A stretch of DNA of 64,000 nucleotides from NCBI GenBank assembly GCA_025808375.1, contig CP061009.1, positions 2,418,001 to 2,482,000 on the forward strand, in the 5' to 3' direction. This stretch comes from Duncaniella muricolitica. GTDB lineage: Bacteria > Bacteroidota > Bacteroidia > Bacteroidales > Muribaculaceae. The notes beneath the pieces are model-generated. The model saw only the letters and a program-made list of their open reading frames with translations, was not told where the DNA came from and searched no databases. The translations under genes and the position numbers were made by a program. Shown piece after piece: positions 54,532 through 64,000 of this stretch. Positions within the stretch are counted from its first letter, which is position 1. Each line of letters begins with the position of its first letter.

Positions 54532-55749
54532 ATGAAATTAGCCAATCTACTCAAAATAGCACTCAAAGCCCTCAACAACAACAAGCTGAGATGCTTCCTG
54601 ACCATGCTCGGCATCATCATAGGTGTAGCTTCGGTAATAACCATGCTCGCCATAGGCCAGGGCTCCAAAAACAGCATCAAGGCTCAGATTTCCGAGATGG
54701 GCTCCAATATGATAATGATTCGCCCCGGCAACATGCAGCGCGGAGGTGTGCGTCAGAATGCTGAAGACATGCAGACTCTCAAGATCGAGGATTACGAGTC
54801 CTTGAAATCAGTCCTGGGAGTGGCAGCCGTATCCCCGATGGTCAACTCGAGCGGACAGCTCGTCAACGGCAACAACAACTATCCCTCAAGTGTCTATGGA
54901 GTGACACCCGAATATCTTGACATACGCAAACTCAAGGTCAAGGAGGGTTCGATATTTTCCGACCAGGACATCAAGTCGGCCGCCAAAGTGTGTATCCTCG
55001 GCAAGACTGTGGTCGACAATCTCTTCTCCAACGGAGAAGACCCTGTGGGCCGTGTGGTTCGATTCGGCAAAATACCGCTGACCGTTATCGGTGTCCTTGA
55101 GTCAAAAGGCACCAATTCAATGGGCCAGGACCAGGACGATGTAGTGATAGCCCCCTACACCACTGTGATGAAGCGCATACTTGCCGTCGACTATCTTCAG
55201 GAACTGTTTGCAAGCGCGGTCGACGAGTCGCAGACCGAGGAGACCATCGACAACATTACCGAGGTGCTACGCGCCAACCATCGTCTGAAAGAGGATGCCG
55301 ACAATAACTTTGAGATACGCTCCCAGCAGGAACTCAGCCAGATGATGAACTCCACCTCCGACATGATGACGGTCCTGCTCGCCTGTATAGCCGGCATATC
55401 GCTCCTCGTCGGCGGCATCGGCATCATGAACATCATGTATGTATCGGTGACCGAGCGAACACGCGAGATCGGACTGCGCATGTCGATAGGAGCACGAGGC
55501 ATTGACATATTGTCACAATTTCTCATCGAGGCGGTAATAATAAGTGTCACCGGTGGTGTGATAGGCATCATCCTCGGCATCATAGCCTCATGGCTTGTGA
55601 CAGTCATCGCCAACTGGCCGGTGGCCATACAGCTCTACTCCGTAGTGCTATCGTTTGCGGTATGTACCGTCACAGGCATCTTCTTCGGATGGTATCCCGC
55701 CCAAAAGGCATCCAATCTCGATCCCATCGAAGCCATACGCTACGAATAG
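54532..55749 (+). CDS. MacB-type ABC transporter permease
   Basis: The 405-residue protein has one N-terminal TM ('CFLTMLGIIIGVASVITMLAIGQG'), a large periplasmic MacB_PCD domain and three C-terminal TMs with an FtsX domain ('GGIGIMNIMYVSVTERTREIGLRMSIGA'). It starts 2 bases after the ATPase gene. It completes a TolC-MacA-MacB pump for peptides, antibiotics or lipids. Confidence 0.95.
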   Translation: MKLANLLKIALKALNNNKLRCFLTMLGIIIGVASVITMLAIGQGSKNSIKAQISEMGSNMIMIRPGNMQRGGVRQNAEDMQTLKIEDYESLKSVLGVAAVSPMVNSSGQLVNGNNNYPSSVYGVTPEYLDIRKLKVKEGSIFSDQDIKSAAKVCILGKTVVDNLFSNGEDPVGRVVRFGKIPLTVIGVLESKGTNSMGQDQDDVVIAPYTTVMKRILAVDYLQELFASAVDESQTEETIDNITEVLRANHRLKEDADNNFEIRSQQELSQMMNSTSDMMTVLLACIAGISLLVGGIGIMNIMYVSVTERTREIGLRMSIGARGIDILSQFLIEAVIISVTGGVIGIILGIIASWLVTVIANWPVAIQLYSVVLSFAVCTVTGIFFGWYPAQKASNLDPIEAIRYE

Positions 55750-55760
55750 AGTCTCAGGTC

Positions 55761-55829
55761 AAAAATAACAGTTCAGGAGTTTTTTAATTACTTCAATTGT
55801 AATTAGAAAACTCCTGAACTGTTATTTTT
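55761..55829. terminator. Long bidirectional terminator
   Basis: AAATAACAGTTCAGGAGTTT and its complement form a stem of about 28 bp with A- and T-runs on both sides, between the convergent permease and HD genes. Confidence 0.92.
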
Positions 55830-55836
55830 ATATTCT

Positions 55837-56373
55837 CTATTCAAACTCTATGTGCAGAGCCATGAATCTGTCAAGTGTCGAGTCAGAAATACGCTTCATT
55901 GACGCAACGACCCGGTCAAGTGACTTACGCTTCATATCACCGCTCTTGGAGTAAAACTTGTCGGCGTAACACACAAGCCGTTCCAACAACGTCTCAGGCA
56001 TATACTGCCCCGGAGGCAACGGCAGCGACTGGTTCGTTATATCTTCATCCGAAATTCCGGCTCCGGTGTGACGCTCGGCCACCCGGGCATACTCCTCGCC
56101 CAGCCCTTCGCTTCTTATCAGCTTCCCACCAAGCACACCATGCATTATATATGGCTCCTCACCATGACAGTCTATATCGGGAGCATCGGTAAGAAATATG
56201 CCTATATCATGAAGCATCGCCGCCTCACGTATCTCGTCACGCTCAAGCGGCAATGCTTTTTTTTCGGCAATCTCGAGCGCGAGCTGCGCCACAGCCTCGC
56301 AATGGCGCATATATATTACCCGCCGGAGACTCTCCGGCGGGTAATATCTGTCAATGACTTGCTGATATGTCAT
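55837..56373 (-). CDS. HD-domain phosphohydrolase-like protein
   Basis: The protein has about 178 residues from ATG 56373, 8 bases after the ilvE stop. HD motifs: 'YMRHCEAVAQLALEIA', 'AAMLHDIGIFLTDAP' and 'ERHTGAGI'. The family hydrolyses phosphate esters; the substrate is unknown. It is likely cotranscribed with ilvE. Confidence 0.85.
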   Translation of the reverse strand: MTYQQVIDRYYPPESLRRVIYMRHCEAVAQLALEIAEKKALPLERDEIREAAMLHDIGIFLTDAPDIDCHGEEPYIMHGVLGGKLIRSEGLGEEYARVAERHTGAGISDEDITNQSLPLPPGQYMPETLLERLVCYADKFYSKSGDMKRKSLDRVVASMKRISDSTLDRFMALHIEFE

Positions 56374-56381
56374 GAAGTATA

Positions 56382-57404
56382 TTATTCGACTATTGTACAC
56401 CATCCGTGCTTGTCCTCGATTTCACCGAGACGGATAGCGTTGAGGGTCTCATAGAGACGTGTGGTGATCGGACCGGGCTCCCCGTTTTTGGAGATTACAT
56501 ACTTCTTGCCGGTATCGAGGTCATCAATCTCGCCTACGGGCGAAGCCACGGCGGCAGTGCCGACAGCAGCGGCCTCGTCAAGCTCTTCAAGCTCATCAAC
56601 GGTGATGTGGCGGCGTTCTACCTTGATACCCATATCCTCGGCAAGTTGCATGAGGCTCTTGTTGGTGATAGAGGGAAGTATCGAGTTGGACGCGGGTGTG
56701 ATATAGACTCCGTTCTTGATGGCCATAAAATTGGCGGGACCGCACTCGTCGAGATATTTCTTCTCCTTGGGGTCGAGATATAGCACGGCTGAGTAGCCAA
56801 GCTCATGGGCATGCTCGCCGGCTGTGAGCGATGCGGCATAATTGCCACCCACTTTCCAGAGGCCTGTGCCGTTAGGAGCCACGCGGTCATACTGGCGCAT
56901 GATGCAGATATTGGTCGGCTTGAATCCCGTCTTGAAGTAAGGCCCTACGGGTGTGACAAGAATCATAAACAGATATTCCGTAGCGGGCTTGACCCCTACC
57001 TGAGCCGACATGCCCAGCTCAATCGGACGGATGTAAAGCGACGCGCCCGAACCGTAAGGGGGCACAAAACGCTCGTTGAGCTTCACCACTTTTATTACCA
57101 TCTCCTTAAACAGCTCCTCGGGCAGCGGTTCCATAAGGATACCCTTGGCCGACTCGCAAAGACGGCGCGCATTCTCCTCGAGGCGGAAGATGCGGATTTT
57201 ACCATCCTTGCCTCTGAAGGCCTTCAGACCCTCGAATATCTCCTGTCCGTAATGCAGACAGGTGGCGGCGATATGCATGTTCACCTCTTCGCTCTGAGAG
57301 ACTTCTATCTCGCCCCACTTGCCGTCACGATAATAGCAACGTACATTGTAATCTGTTGGGATATAGCCAAATGACAGGTTACTCCAGTCTAACTCTTTAT
57401 CCAT
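56382..57404 (-). CDS. ilvE: Branched-chain amino acid aminotransferase
   Basis: The 340-residue class IV PLP enzyme has 'YGQEIFEGLKAFRGKDGKI', the PLP Lys in 'LWKVGGNYAASL', 'YLDECGPANFMAI' and 'AAAVGTAAVASPVGEI'. It makes or degrades Leu, Ile and Val. Confidence 0.96.
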   Translation of the reverse strand: MDKELDWSNLSFGYIPTDYNVRCYYRDGKWGEIEVSQSEEVNMHIAATCLHYGQEIFEGLKAFRGKDGKIRIFRLEENARRLCESAKGILMEPLPEELFKEMVIKVVKLNERFVPPYGSGASLYIRPIELGMSAQVGVKPATEYLFMILVTPVGPYFKTGFKPTNICIMRQYDRVAPNGTGLWKVGGNYAASLTAGEHAHELGYSAVLYLDPKEKKYLDECGPANFMAIKNGVYITPASNSILPSITNKSLMQLAEDMGIKVERRHITVDELEELDEAAAVGTAAVASPVGEIDDLDTGKKYVISKNGEPGPITTRLYETLNAIRLGEIEDKHGWCTIVE

Positions 57405-57602
57405 GATTCTGTTAAAATTTTCGTTTTAATATGCAAATATAGCGAATTTCTAACAAAAACCAATCAATATACCATAAATTTTCACCGTCACTCATTTTAT
57501 TATTCATTATTTGTCCCGTGTCTCTAACTTTATGCCGCAGACGATTGTTTATCTATATAAAAAATATCCCCTCATTGCATAATCAATAATCCGTTTCAAT
57601 CT

Positions 57603-59303
57603 ATGCACTGGTTTGTAGAATCACTCCAAAACAATCCGTCCCTTGCCATCTTTCTCACCTTGGGACTCGGCTTTCTTGTAGGCCAATTGAAATACAAGTC
57701 TTTCTCGCTGGGCAATGTCACCTCGGTGCTCCTTGTCGGGGTGCTCATCGGACAGCTTGACATCCCTATTCCGGGCCCTATCAAAAACGCTTTCTTTCTC
57801 CTCTTCCTCTTCGCTATCGGCTACAGCGTCGGCCCGCAGTTTTTTCACGCGCTCAAGGGCGATGGCATTAAGCAGGTATTATTTGCCTGCGTGCTGTGCG
57901 TGCTGTGCCTCCTCACCACATGGATTGTGGCTCTCCTGATGCACTACGACACCGGCGAAGCCCTCGGTCTTCTCTCCGGCTCGCAGACTATGTCGGCCAT
58001 AATCGGAGTCGGTACCGACACACTCAACTCGCTCAACGTCTCGGCCGCCGACAAGAAAGCCTGGATTGAAATCATGCCTGTATGCTATGCCGTAACCTAC
58101 GTGTTCGGCACCATCGGCTCGGCCTATATCCTCGCCAACCTCGGTCCGGCTCTGCTCGGAGGCATCAAGAAAGTAAAGGCCGAGACTGCCGAACTTGAGA
58201 AGCAGATGAATCAAGGCTCGGCTTTCTCCGACCCTAACTACATCAACGCTCTTCGTCCTGTGGCTTTCCGAGCCTATCACGTGGAAGCCGACTTCTTCGA
58301 CACGCCCAAAAGCATCTCGGAGATTGAGTCCTATCTGGCCGAGCAGGGACGCCGCCTGTTTGTGGAGCGAGTGCGTCAGGGCGGCAAAGTGCTGGAGACT
58401 GCCCCCGACCTCCGTATCGCCAAAGGCGACGAGATTGTGCTCAGTGGCCGACGTCAGTTTATTATAGGTGACGAGCATTGGATCGGCTCAGAAATCAACG
58501 ATGCCGAACTGCTGTCGTTTCCGGCCGAACAGGTCCAGGTTACGGTATCCAAAAAGGGCGCGGCAGGCAAGACTGTCGACCAGATACGCGCTATGAAGGA
58601 GATGTATGGCGTCTCCATCAAGAGCATCACCCGCGGCGGCGCGCCTATCCCCGTTCTCGCTCAGGTAAAACTGTATCCCGGCGATGTCATGACCATTGTC
58701 GGTCTCAAAAACGAAATCGAGCTTGCCTCACCCGCCCTCGGATATGCCGAGAAGCTTTCTGACAAGTCTGACCTTATCCTTGTGGGTCTTGGCATATTTA
58801 TCGGTGGCATCATAGGCCTGCTCACCCTCCACCTTGGCCAAGTGCCTGTCAGCCTGAGCACCAGCGGCGGCGCGCTCATAGCCGGCCTCTTCTTCGGATG
58901 GCTGCGCTCCCGACGCCCCACGTGGGGACGCATCCCGAGCCAGTCGATATGGCTGCTCAACAACCTCGGCCTCAACATGTTTATCGCCGTCATCGGCATC
59001 AACTCCGGTCCCTCATTTGTGAGCGGTCTCCAACAGGTTGGCTGGATGCTCTTTGTCATGGGTGCCATCTGCACTACAATCCCGCTTGTGCTTGGCGTGA
59101 TAATCGGTAAGAAAATCTTCAAATTCCCGGCTGCTATCAACCTCGGATGTTGCGCAGGCAGCCGCACCACTACAGCCTCGCTCGGAGCCATACAGGATGC
59201 CATAGGCAGCTCCATCCCCGCGATGGGCTACACCGTCACCTATGCCATCGGCAACACCCTACTGATCCTATGGGGTGTGGTCATAGTGCTCCTCATGAAC
59301 TGA
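57603..59303 (+). CDS. AspT/YidE/YbjL-family transporter
   Basis: The 566-residue protein has two repeats of five to six TMs (about 10-175 and 385-560), each with a family motif ('LFAIGYSVGPQFFHAL', 'GINSGPSFVSGL'), and two RCK_C (TrkA-C) domains between (about 215-380). This is the aspartate:alanine exchanger (AAE) family; the substrate is not clear. Confidence 0.93.
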   Translation: MHWFVESLQNNPSLAIFLTLGLGFLVGQLKYKSFSLGNVTSVLLVGVLIGQLDIPIPGPIKNAFFLLFLFAIGYSVGPQFFHALKGDGIKQVLFACVLCVLCLLTTWIVALLMHYDTGEALGLLSGSQTMSAIIGVGTDTLNSLNVSAADKKAWIEIMPVCYAVTYVFGTIGSAYILANLGPALLGGIKKVKAETAELEKQMNQGSAFSDPNYINALRPVAFRAYHVEADFFDTPKSISEIESYLAEQGRRLFVERVRQGGKVLETAPDLRIAKGDEIVLSGRRQFIIGDEHWIGSEINDAELLSFPAEQVQVTVSKKGAAGKTVDQIRAMKEMYGVSIKSITRGGAPIPVLAQVKLYPGDVMTIVGLKNEIELASPALGYAEKLSDKSDLILVGLGIFIGGIIGLLTLHLGQVPVSLSTSGGALIAGLFFGWLRSRRPTWGRIPSQSIWLLNNLGLNMFIAVIGINSGPSFVSGLQQVGWMLFVMGAICTTIPLVLGVIIGKKIFKFPAAINLGCCAGSRTTTASLGAIQDAIGSSIPAMGYTVTYAIGNTLLILWGVVIVLLMN

Positions 59304-59316
59304 TTGACATCCGTAT

Positions 59317-59368
59317 AAAAAACCGACCGGAGTACAGAAGAGCTCTTCTGTACTCCGGTCGGTTTTTT
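59317..59368. terminator. Perfect palindromic terminator
   Basis: AAAAAACCGACCGGAGTACA and its complement pair with almost no loop (centre AGAGCTCT) between convergent genes; it is symmetric and serves both strands. Confidence 0.95.
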
Positions 59369-59379
59369 ACTATACCCTC

Positions 59380-60210
59380 TTAGATTACTCCATGAGCCGA
59401 AAGAAGCATAGTCATATGGTCGCGGAGCTTACGGGCCTCGGCTGCGGCAACTTCGGCGAAATCCTCACCTGTGGAGGCATAGATAATGCCGCGCGATGAG
59501 TTGACTATGAGGCCACACTCGCGGGTCATGCCCCACTTGGCCACTTCGTCAAGACTTCCGCCCTGCGCACCCACACCGGGTACAAGCAGGAAGTTGTCGG
59601 GTGCCACACGACGCACCTCCGAGAACATCGCGCCCTGGGTAGCTCCGACCACAAACATCAGTTGGTCCTCGTTGCCCCACTTGCGGGCGGTCTCCAGCAC
59701 GTGCTCAAACAGGCGTGTGCCGGTCATGTCGGTCAGAAACTGGAAGTCACGGCTGCCGGGATTGGATGTAAGTGCGAGCAATATCACCCAACGGCCCTCA
59801 TAATCCATAAACGGCTTCACGCTGTCAAAACCCATATAGGGAGCCACCGTGATGGCATCGACACCCATATTCTCAAAAAAAGCACGGGCGTAGAGCGACG
59901 ATGTGTTGCCTATGTCGCCGCGCTTGGCGTCGGCGATTATGAGCTGATCGGGATAATTCTCACGTATATATTTCACTGTACGGTCAAGAGCCTGCCAACC
60001 CTCCACTCCGAGGCTTTCATAGAAAGCTGTGTTGGGCTTATAGGCCACGCAATAGGGAGCGGTGGCGTCGATAATGGCTTTGTTGAACGTAAAGATAGGG
60101 TCCTCCACATCACGGAGATGCTCGGGGATTTTCTTGATGTCGGTATCAAGGCCTACACAAAGAAACGAGCCTTTCTTACGGATGTTTTCAAGAAGTTCTG
60201 CGCGGTTCAT
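59380..60210 (-). CDS. pyrF: Orotidine 5'-phosphate decarboxylase
   Basis: The 276-residue type 2 OMP decarboxylase has 'FLCVGLDTDIKKIP', catalytic 'IIADAKRGDIGNTS' and 'LVPGVGAQGGSLDEV'. It makes UMP. It lies 28 bases before the DUF4153 stop region and in the same direction as prfA. Confidence 0.96.
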   Translation of the reverse strand: MNRAELLENIRKKGSFLCVGLDTDIKKIPEHLRDVEDPIFTFNKAIIDATAPYCVAYKPNTAFYESLGVEGWQALDRTVKYIRENYPDQLIIADAKRGDIGNTSSLYARAFFENMGVDAITVAPYMGFDSVKPFMDYEGRWVILLALTSNPGSRDFQFLTDMTGTRLFEHVLETARKWGNEDQLMFVVGATQGAMFSEVRRVAPDNFLLVPGVGAQGGSLDEVAKWGMTRECGLIVNSSRGIIYASTGEDFAEVAAAEARKLRDHMTMLLSAHGVI

Positions 60211-60238
60211 AACTTTTATATAAATATGTGTTTATTGA

Positions 60239-61819
60239 TTATTCTTTTTTGGTAAATATGTAGCCCGACATGTTGAGACTGTTGATTTTATGCCTCTCGT
60301 TCCATTCACGTTCTGAGTAATGCACATTCACTTCATATGCTACATATATTGTATCCGAACGGCCCGAAGCCTGATGCAATATCACAGGTTGCGCCATGCT
60401 TTCCGATGATTTCATTTTCATGATGCTGTCGACAGGCACCTTTATCCCACAGCCGATGTATACGATCAGCACACCGTCCTCTATTGTTTTGGGCATAGAC
60501 ACGCACCACTCCTTGTGTTGCACATTGTCATACCCTTCGGGGATTGCCATCGAGCTTGACATCGTTTTGATGATATGGTTGCTGAAATCGCCGGCTGTAA
60601 GCTCGACAGTCTCTACATGAACATCATCCGTATCACCGCTTTCGCGCTGCATAAACTCTCCGATGTCTGTAAGATTGGCATATGGGAGTATCGAGGTGGC
60701 GAAAAACACCACGGCAAACGAGATGGCCACTCCGTTATATGTGCGGGTGCGCCGCAGGCTCAGATAACCGAACACGGCATAACACCACAGATTGAACGTT
60801 ATGACATAAAGCCGTGTGGATGTGATCCCGTACTGGTTCACACGATAGGCAAGCCCGACACTCATAAGCACCAGCAGCGGCAGCATGGCCACCGGCAATA
60901 TGCGCAAAGCCCTGAGCGTAAGGGTGTCGGTTGGATGGGTACGCCTTACACCTTCAAGCATAAACATCGACACAAGCACGGCAAGCGACAACCCGGAGAC
61001 TGCCAAGGTAAGCACCCCTCGGGGCAAATCCCACGTGAAGAGTATCTTGGCTCCGTAGACATACAGTATGCACATATATACGGCCGTGATCATCAACACG
61101 AAATATTTGGCCGTGCCACACTGAAATTTCGATGCCTTATACACACCCTCTGTCGCCTCGACCTCGTCACGGCGCGGTATGAGATGGAGAAATATCACCG
61201 TGGGAATCATGGCAGTGCATACCACCATTGCACACATCATTGACGTAAACCCGTCTTTGATGTCAAACAGACTTATGACAGTCATCCATATAACGGAGAC
61301 TGCCAGACTGAACGCCCAAGAGAAGACTCCGGCTGTGATAAGCCCGCAGGTCTGACGGTTGGTATAATTCCATGCCCACAGTCTGCGCGAAGGCACAAAC
61401 AGGATGGCCACACACAAAGCCGTCACCACAGCTACGCGTCCTATTACAAAAGCATCGCCAATCACAGTGTCGGAGATGAAGATATAGACACAGTCGCCCC
61501 ATAGCAGCACATTTGCCACAATCATAGGCCACTTCAACTGACGCCCGAGATATTCACACCACAGAGTCACCGCAAGTGACAAAGGTATGCCGACCCCGCC
61601 GAGATACCACAGCGCGCCGACCACACGTTCGCTGCCACGCACAAACTTATCTTCACCGATAATATATACGATGGCCCAAACGGTAGCATACATCACATAA
61701 ATCATCGTGACAGGAAATCGCGACCACGCGCCGCGAAACGCCTGCACAAGCATATCAGCCGAAATCTTCGACTTACGGTGCAGGTTGTCTTCACCGATGT
61801 AGGGAGGAGGAGTTTCCAT
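60239..61819 (-). CDS. DUF4153 multi-helix membrane protein
   Basis: The 526-residue protein has at least ten TMs in the first ~390 residues ('VRGSERVVGALWYLGGVGIPLSLAVTLWCEYL', 'YVYGAKILFTWDLPRGVLTLAV') and a soluble C-terminal domain. The pattern 'FALLVLM..GLAYRVNQYGITSTRLYVI' fits DUF4153. Function is unknown. Confidence 0.85.
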   Translation of the reverse strand: METPPPYIGEDNLHRKSKISADMLVQAFRGAWSRFPVTMIYVMYATVWAIVYIIGEDKFVRGSERVVGALWYLGGVGIPLSLAVTLWCEYLGRQLKWPMIVANVLLWGDCVYIFISDTVIGDAFVIGRVAVVTALCVAILFVPSRRLWAWNYTNRQTCGLITAGVFSWAFSLAVSVIWMTVISLFDIKDGFTSMMCAMVVCTAMIPTVIFLHLIPRRDEVEATEGVYKASKFQCGTAKYFVLMITAVYMCILYVYGAKILFTWDLPRGVLTLAVSGLSLAVLVSMFMLEGVRRTHPTDTLTLRALRILPVAMLPLLVLMSVGLAYRVNQYGITSTRLYVITFNLWCYAVFGYLSLRRTRTYNGVAISFAVVFFATSILPYANLTDIGEFMQRESGDTDDVHVETVELTAGDFSNHIIKTMSSSMAIPEGYDNVQHKEWCVSMPKTIEDGVLIVYIGCGIKVPVDSIMKMKSSESMAQPVILHQASGRSDTIYVAYEVNVHYSEREWNERHKINSLNMSGYIFTKKE

Positions 61820-61890
61820 GCTGATTGGTTTTGGTTACACTGTGACTTGAATGGCAACCGCCGGAGTAATAGGCGGGATAGAATTGCCTG

Positions 61891-63000
61891 CTAAAGTTCG
61901 GCTGCCTTGAGTTTCTCGGCATTCTCGGCAATGGTGAGCTGGTCGATGACATCCTGTATGTCTCCGTCCATAAATGCCTGCAGATTATATATGGTATAAT
62001 TGATACGGTGGTCTGTGATACGGCCCTGCGGATAGTTGTAGGTACGTATCTTGGCCGAACGGTCACCCGTCGACACCATAGTCTTGCGGCGCGAGGCTAT
62101 ATCGTCGATATACTTCTGATGCTCCTTGTCATATATGAACGTGCGCAGACGGCTCAGAGCACGTTCCTTGTTCTTGGGCTGATCGCGGGTCTCCGTACAC
62201 TCTATAAGTATCTCCTCGGTCTCGCCGGTATTGGGATTGCGCCACATGTAGCGCAGACGCACGCCCGACTCTACCTTGTTGACATTCTGACCGCCGGCTC
62301 CGCCCGAACGGAACGTATCCCACTTGATTTCGCCCTCGTTGATTTCCACGTCAAAAGCCTCGGCCTCGGGCAACACAGCTACCGTAGCCGCTGAAGTATG
62401 CACACGGCCCTGGGTCTCAGTGGCCGGCACACGCTGCACACGGTGCACGCCCGACTCATATTTCATCGTGCCATACACATTGTCGCCCGTAACGCTCACC
62501 ACGATTTCCTTATATCCGCCCGCGGCTCCCTCGCTACAGCTCGTCACAGCCACCGACCATCCCTTCGACTCGCAATACTTGGAATACATCTTGAAAAGGT
62601 CTCCGGCAAATATGGCAGCTTCGTCACCGCCTGTTCCGCCACGAATCTCAAGCACCACATTCTTCGAATCCTCCGGGTCAGCCGGCACAAGCAGGAGCTT
62701 AATCTCCTCCTCAAGCGCGGGCAGTGCATCCGTAGCCTCGTCAAGCTCATCCTTGGCCATCTGACGCAACTCGGCGTCTGACTCCGAGCCGAGCACCTCA
62801 CGCGCCTCCTCGATGTTTCCGAGCAGAGTGCGGTAACGGCGAGTGACGGCCGTAAGTTTTTCAAGGTCTTTATACTCTTTGGTCAGACGGACATAACGCT
62901 TCATATCCTGGATTACGGCAGGGTCGGTAATCAGAGTGCTTACCTCCTCAAAACGCGCCTCGATGCCATCCAGTCGTGCTAAAAGTGAATTATCGGACAT
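61891..63000 (-). CDS. prfA: Peptide chain release factor 1
   Basis: The protein has 369 residues from ATG 63000. The codon-reading 'PAT' type motif is in 'RVQRVPATETQGR' and GGQ in 'RSGGAGGQNVNKVESG' (about 240). It reads UAA and UAG, so the TAG in the IS21 genes should be efficiently terminated. Full length and normal. Confidence 0.97.
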   Translation of the reverse strand: MSDNSLLARLDGIEARFEEVSTLITDPAVIQDMKRYVRLTKEYKDLEKLTAVTRRYRTLLGNIEEAREVLGSESDAELRQMAKDELDEATDALPALEEEIKLLLVPADPEDSKNVVLEIRGGTGGDEAAIFAGDLFKMYSKYCESKGWSVAVTSCSEGAAGGYKEIVVSVTGDNVYGTMKYESGVHRVQRVPATETQGRVHTSAATVAVLPEAEAFDVEINEGEIKWDTFRSGGAGGQNVNKVESGVRLRYMWRNPNTGETEEILIECTETRDQPKNKERALSRLRTFIYDKEHQKYIDDIASRRKTMVSTGDRSAKIRTYNYPQGRITDHRINYTIYNLQAFMDGDIQDVIDQLTIAENAEKLKAAEL

Positions 63001-63148
63001 AAATAACTGTTCGGATTGAAATTTTCTACAAAGATAGCGAAAAAAATACCCACTGCAAAAAAGACACAAAAGAAACATCGGGCCGGTTCTATCCGGGACC
63101 TCCGCTTCTTTTGTGTCTTTTGTCCGCTTGTATCTCTTGACGCTGAGA

Positions 63149-63406
63149 TTACTTCTTCTTGTTGCGGTTGCCGTAACGGCTCATGAACTTGTCCACACGA
63201 CCTGCGGTATCGACGAGCTTCTGCTTGCCGGTGAAGAAGGGGTGTGACGAGCTGGTGATTTCAAGTTTCACCAGAGGATAGGTAACACCGTCAACCTCGA
63301 TTTCCTCGCGGGTGGCTACAGTGGAACGAGTGATGAAGATCTCATCGTTTGACATGTCCTTGAATACTACTTCACGGTAGTTGGAGGGATGGATGTCTGC
63401 TTTCAT
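63149..63406 (-). CDS. rpmE2: 50S ribosomal protein L31 type B
   Basis: The 85-residue protein has 'MKADIHPSNYREVVFKDMSN' and 'SSHPFFTGKQKLVDTAGRVDKFMSRYGN'. No zinc Cys are present, so it is the C-minus form. Confidence 0.97.
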   Translation of the reverse strand: MKADIHPSNYREVVFKDMSNDEIFITRSTVATREEIEVDGVTYPLVKLEITSSSHPFFTGKQKLVDTAGRVDKFMSRYGNRNKKK

Positions 63407-63559
63407 TTTAGTATTGCGGTTAAATTGTTAACGAATCATTTAATTGACGTTGGTAGGACGCCTGTATTCGTAATGGCGGTGCAAAGGTAGCAATAATCCC
63501 CCATTCTCCCAAATCCCCACGCCACTTTTTCACCAAAAAAAATCATTCGACACACCCCC

Positions 63560-64000
63560 TACTCTCAACTGGCAAGTGCAAAATTAGCGATTTGACGGAA
63601 GAAAACATTTTTAGGCGAGTCAAAATTTAGTTTTTTGCGAGGCCTTCGGTTGATTTTTTGCTGGATTTTGCGAATGAAAGCATCCGTTAATGTTGAGAAA
63701 TCAGTTCCTTTTGGGATGTATTGACGGATGAGTTTGTTGGCATTTTCAATGGATCCTTTCTGCCATGAGGAATATGAATCGGCAAAGAAAACAAGATTAG
63801 GATTCTTAGTCCCTTTTGGAGCGAGTGCTTTGGATATCATTTTATGGGCACAGAACTCGGATCCATTGTCGGTTGTTATCGAGCGTATGGTTTTTCTGTA
63901 AGGAAACAACAGTCTGATGACGACCTTTGCCAGCGGTTCTGGATGCTTGCCCTGTGGCAGCCTTTCCATGAGCACCATATTTGTGCTTCTTTCGGTAAGT
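63560..64000 (-). mobile_element. IS30-family element, second copy, cut by window edge
   Basis: Its right end (TACTCTCAACTGG on the plus strand) matches the end of the copy at 10.2-11.3 kb, then the flanks diverge. It is in reverse orientation and continues beyond 64000. Confidence 0.9.
63565..64000 (-). CDS. IS30-family transposase, 5' part outside the window
   Basis: 145 C-terminal codons are visible with 'ITTDNGSEF' and 'KGSIENANKLIRQY'. It differs from the other copy at one visible residue (Asp for Gly in 'PKGTDFS'). Confidence 0.92.
   Translation of the reverse strand, partial: LTERSTNMVLMERLPQGKHPEPLAKVVIRLLFPYRKTIRSITTDNGSEFCAHKMISKALAPKGTKNPNLVFFADSYSSWQKGSIENANKLIRQYIPKGTDFSTLTDAFIRKIQQKINRRPRKKLNFDSPKNVFFRQIANFALAS

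Noticed and set aside
1..64000. tRNA and rRNA genes
   Set aside because: I saw no cloverleaf with a T-loop GGTTCGA-type core or any rRNA sequence, although a covariance scan was not possible.

Overview
The window looks like a chromosome segment from a Bacteroidota, most likely a gut Bacteroidales (Muribaculaceae or Bacteroidaceae relatives). The evidence is repeated TAnnTTTG promoter -7 boxes, a type B L31 gene, BACON/SusC-era style lipoproteins and barrels, LytS/LytTR pairs, and MobC/PcfJ-type conjugation remnants. The family-level guess is inference.

Layout. 0-2.5 kb: a two-gene unit ending in a Sel1-repeat protein with a C-terminal DUF4303-like domain. 2.7-41 kb: an accessory region built by insertion sequences. 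It holds three IS21 copies (3.1-5.7 kb forward, 13.2-15.8 kb reverse, 33.9-37.9 kb forward with an IS4-type element nested inside), one IS30, and one further IS4-type element that splits an SMI1/KNR4-like gene with a clean 9-bp target duplication. Broken host genes abut the IS21 ends: a MATE transporter, a lipoprotein, PcfJ and MobC/TraG. This implies old conjugative element(s) that were later deleted or rearranged through IS21. Inside the first IS21 interval lies a compact three-gene operon: AAA15/RloA-type ATPase, RloB-like protein and zinc-ribbon HD phosphohydrolase. It resembles an AbiL-type phage-defence pair with an added HD gene. Next to it are excisionase-like helix-turn-helix genes, phased 10-bp repeats and other structured DNA of an integrative element.

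15.8-22.7 kb is one long minus-strand gene array starting at an HU gene. It encodes a membrane protein, small proteins, DUF3781, an internally shortened RecD2 helicase, a DUF4893-like secreted protein, a lipoprotein fusing WG repeats to a class A beta-lactamase, a SIMPL protein, a helical protein, a PH-like membrane protein and a truncated lipoprotein. 22.8-42.4 kb carries two related sets of HxlR-type redox regulators with their targets (flavodoxin-like reductases, a tautomerase, DJ-1/PfpI proteins). Matching operator-like DNA is kept in both sets. Between them are an OmpR/histidine kinase pair and a divergent outer-membrane barrel gene.

42.4-63.4 kb looks like ordinary core chromosome: WYL regulator, Bcp peroxiredoxin, dCMP deaminase, S41 protease, 5-FCL, LytS/LytTR followed by a TolC-MacA-MacB type exporter, HD protein, IlvE, an AspT/YidE-family transporter, PyrF, DUF4153, RF1 and L31B, with clear hairpin terminators. 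A second IS30 copy runs off the right edge.

Many IS genes carry frameshifts, often at homopolymers and different between copies, so some breaks may be sequencing or assembly errors. Two lesions in istA are shared by all three IS21 copies and need another explanation.
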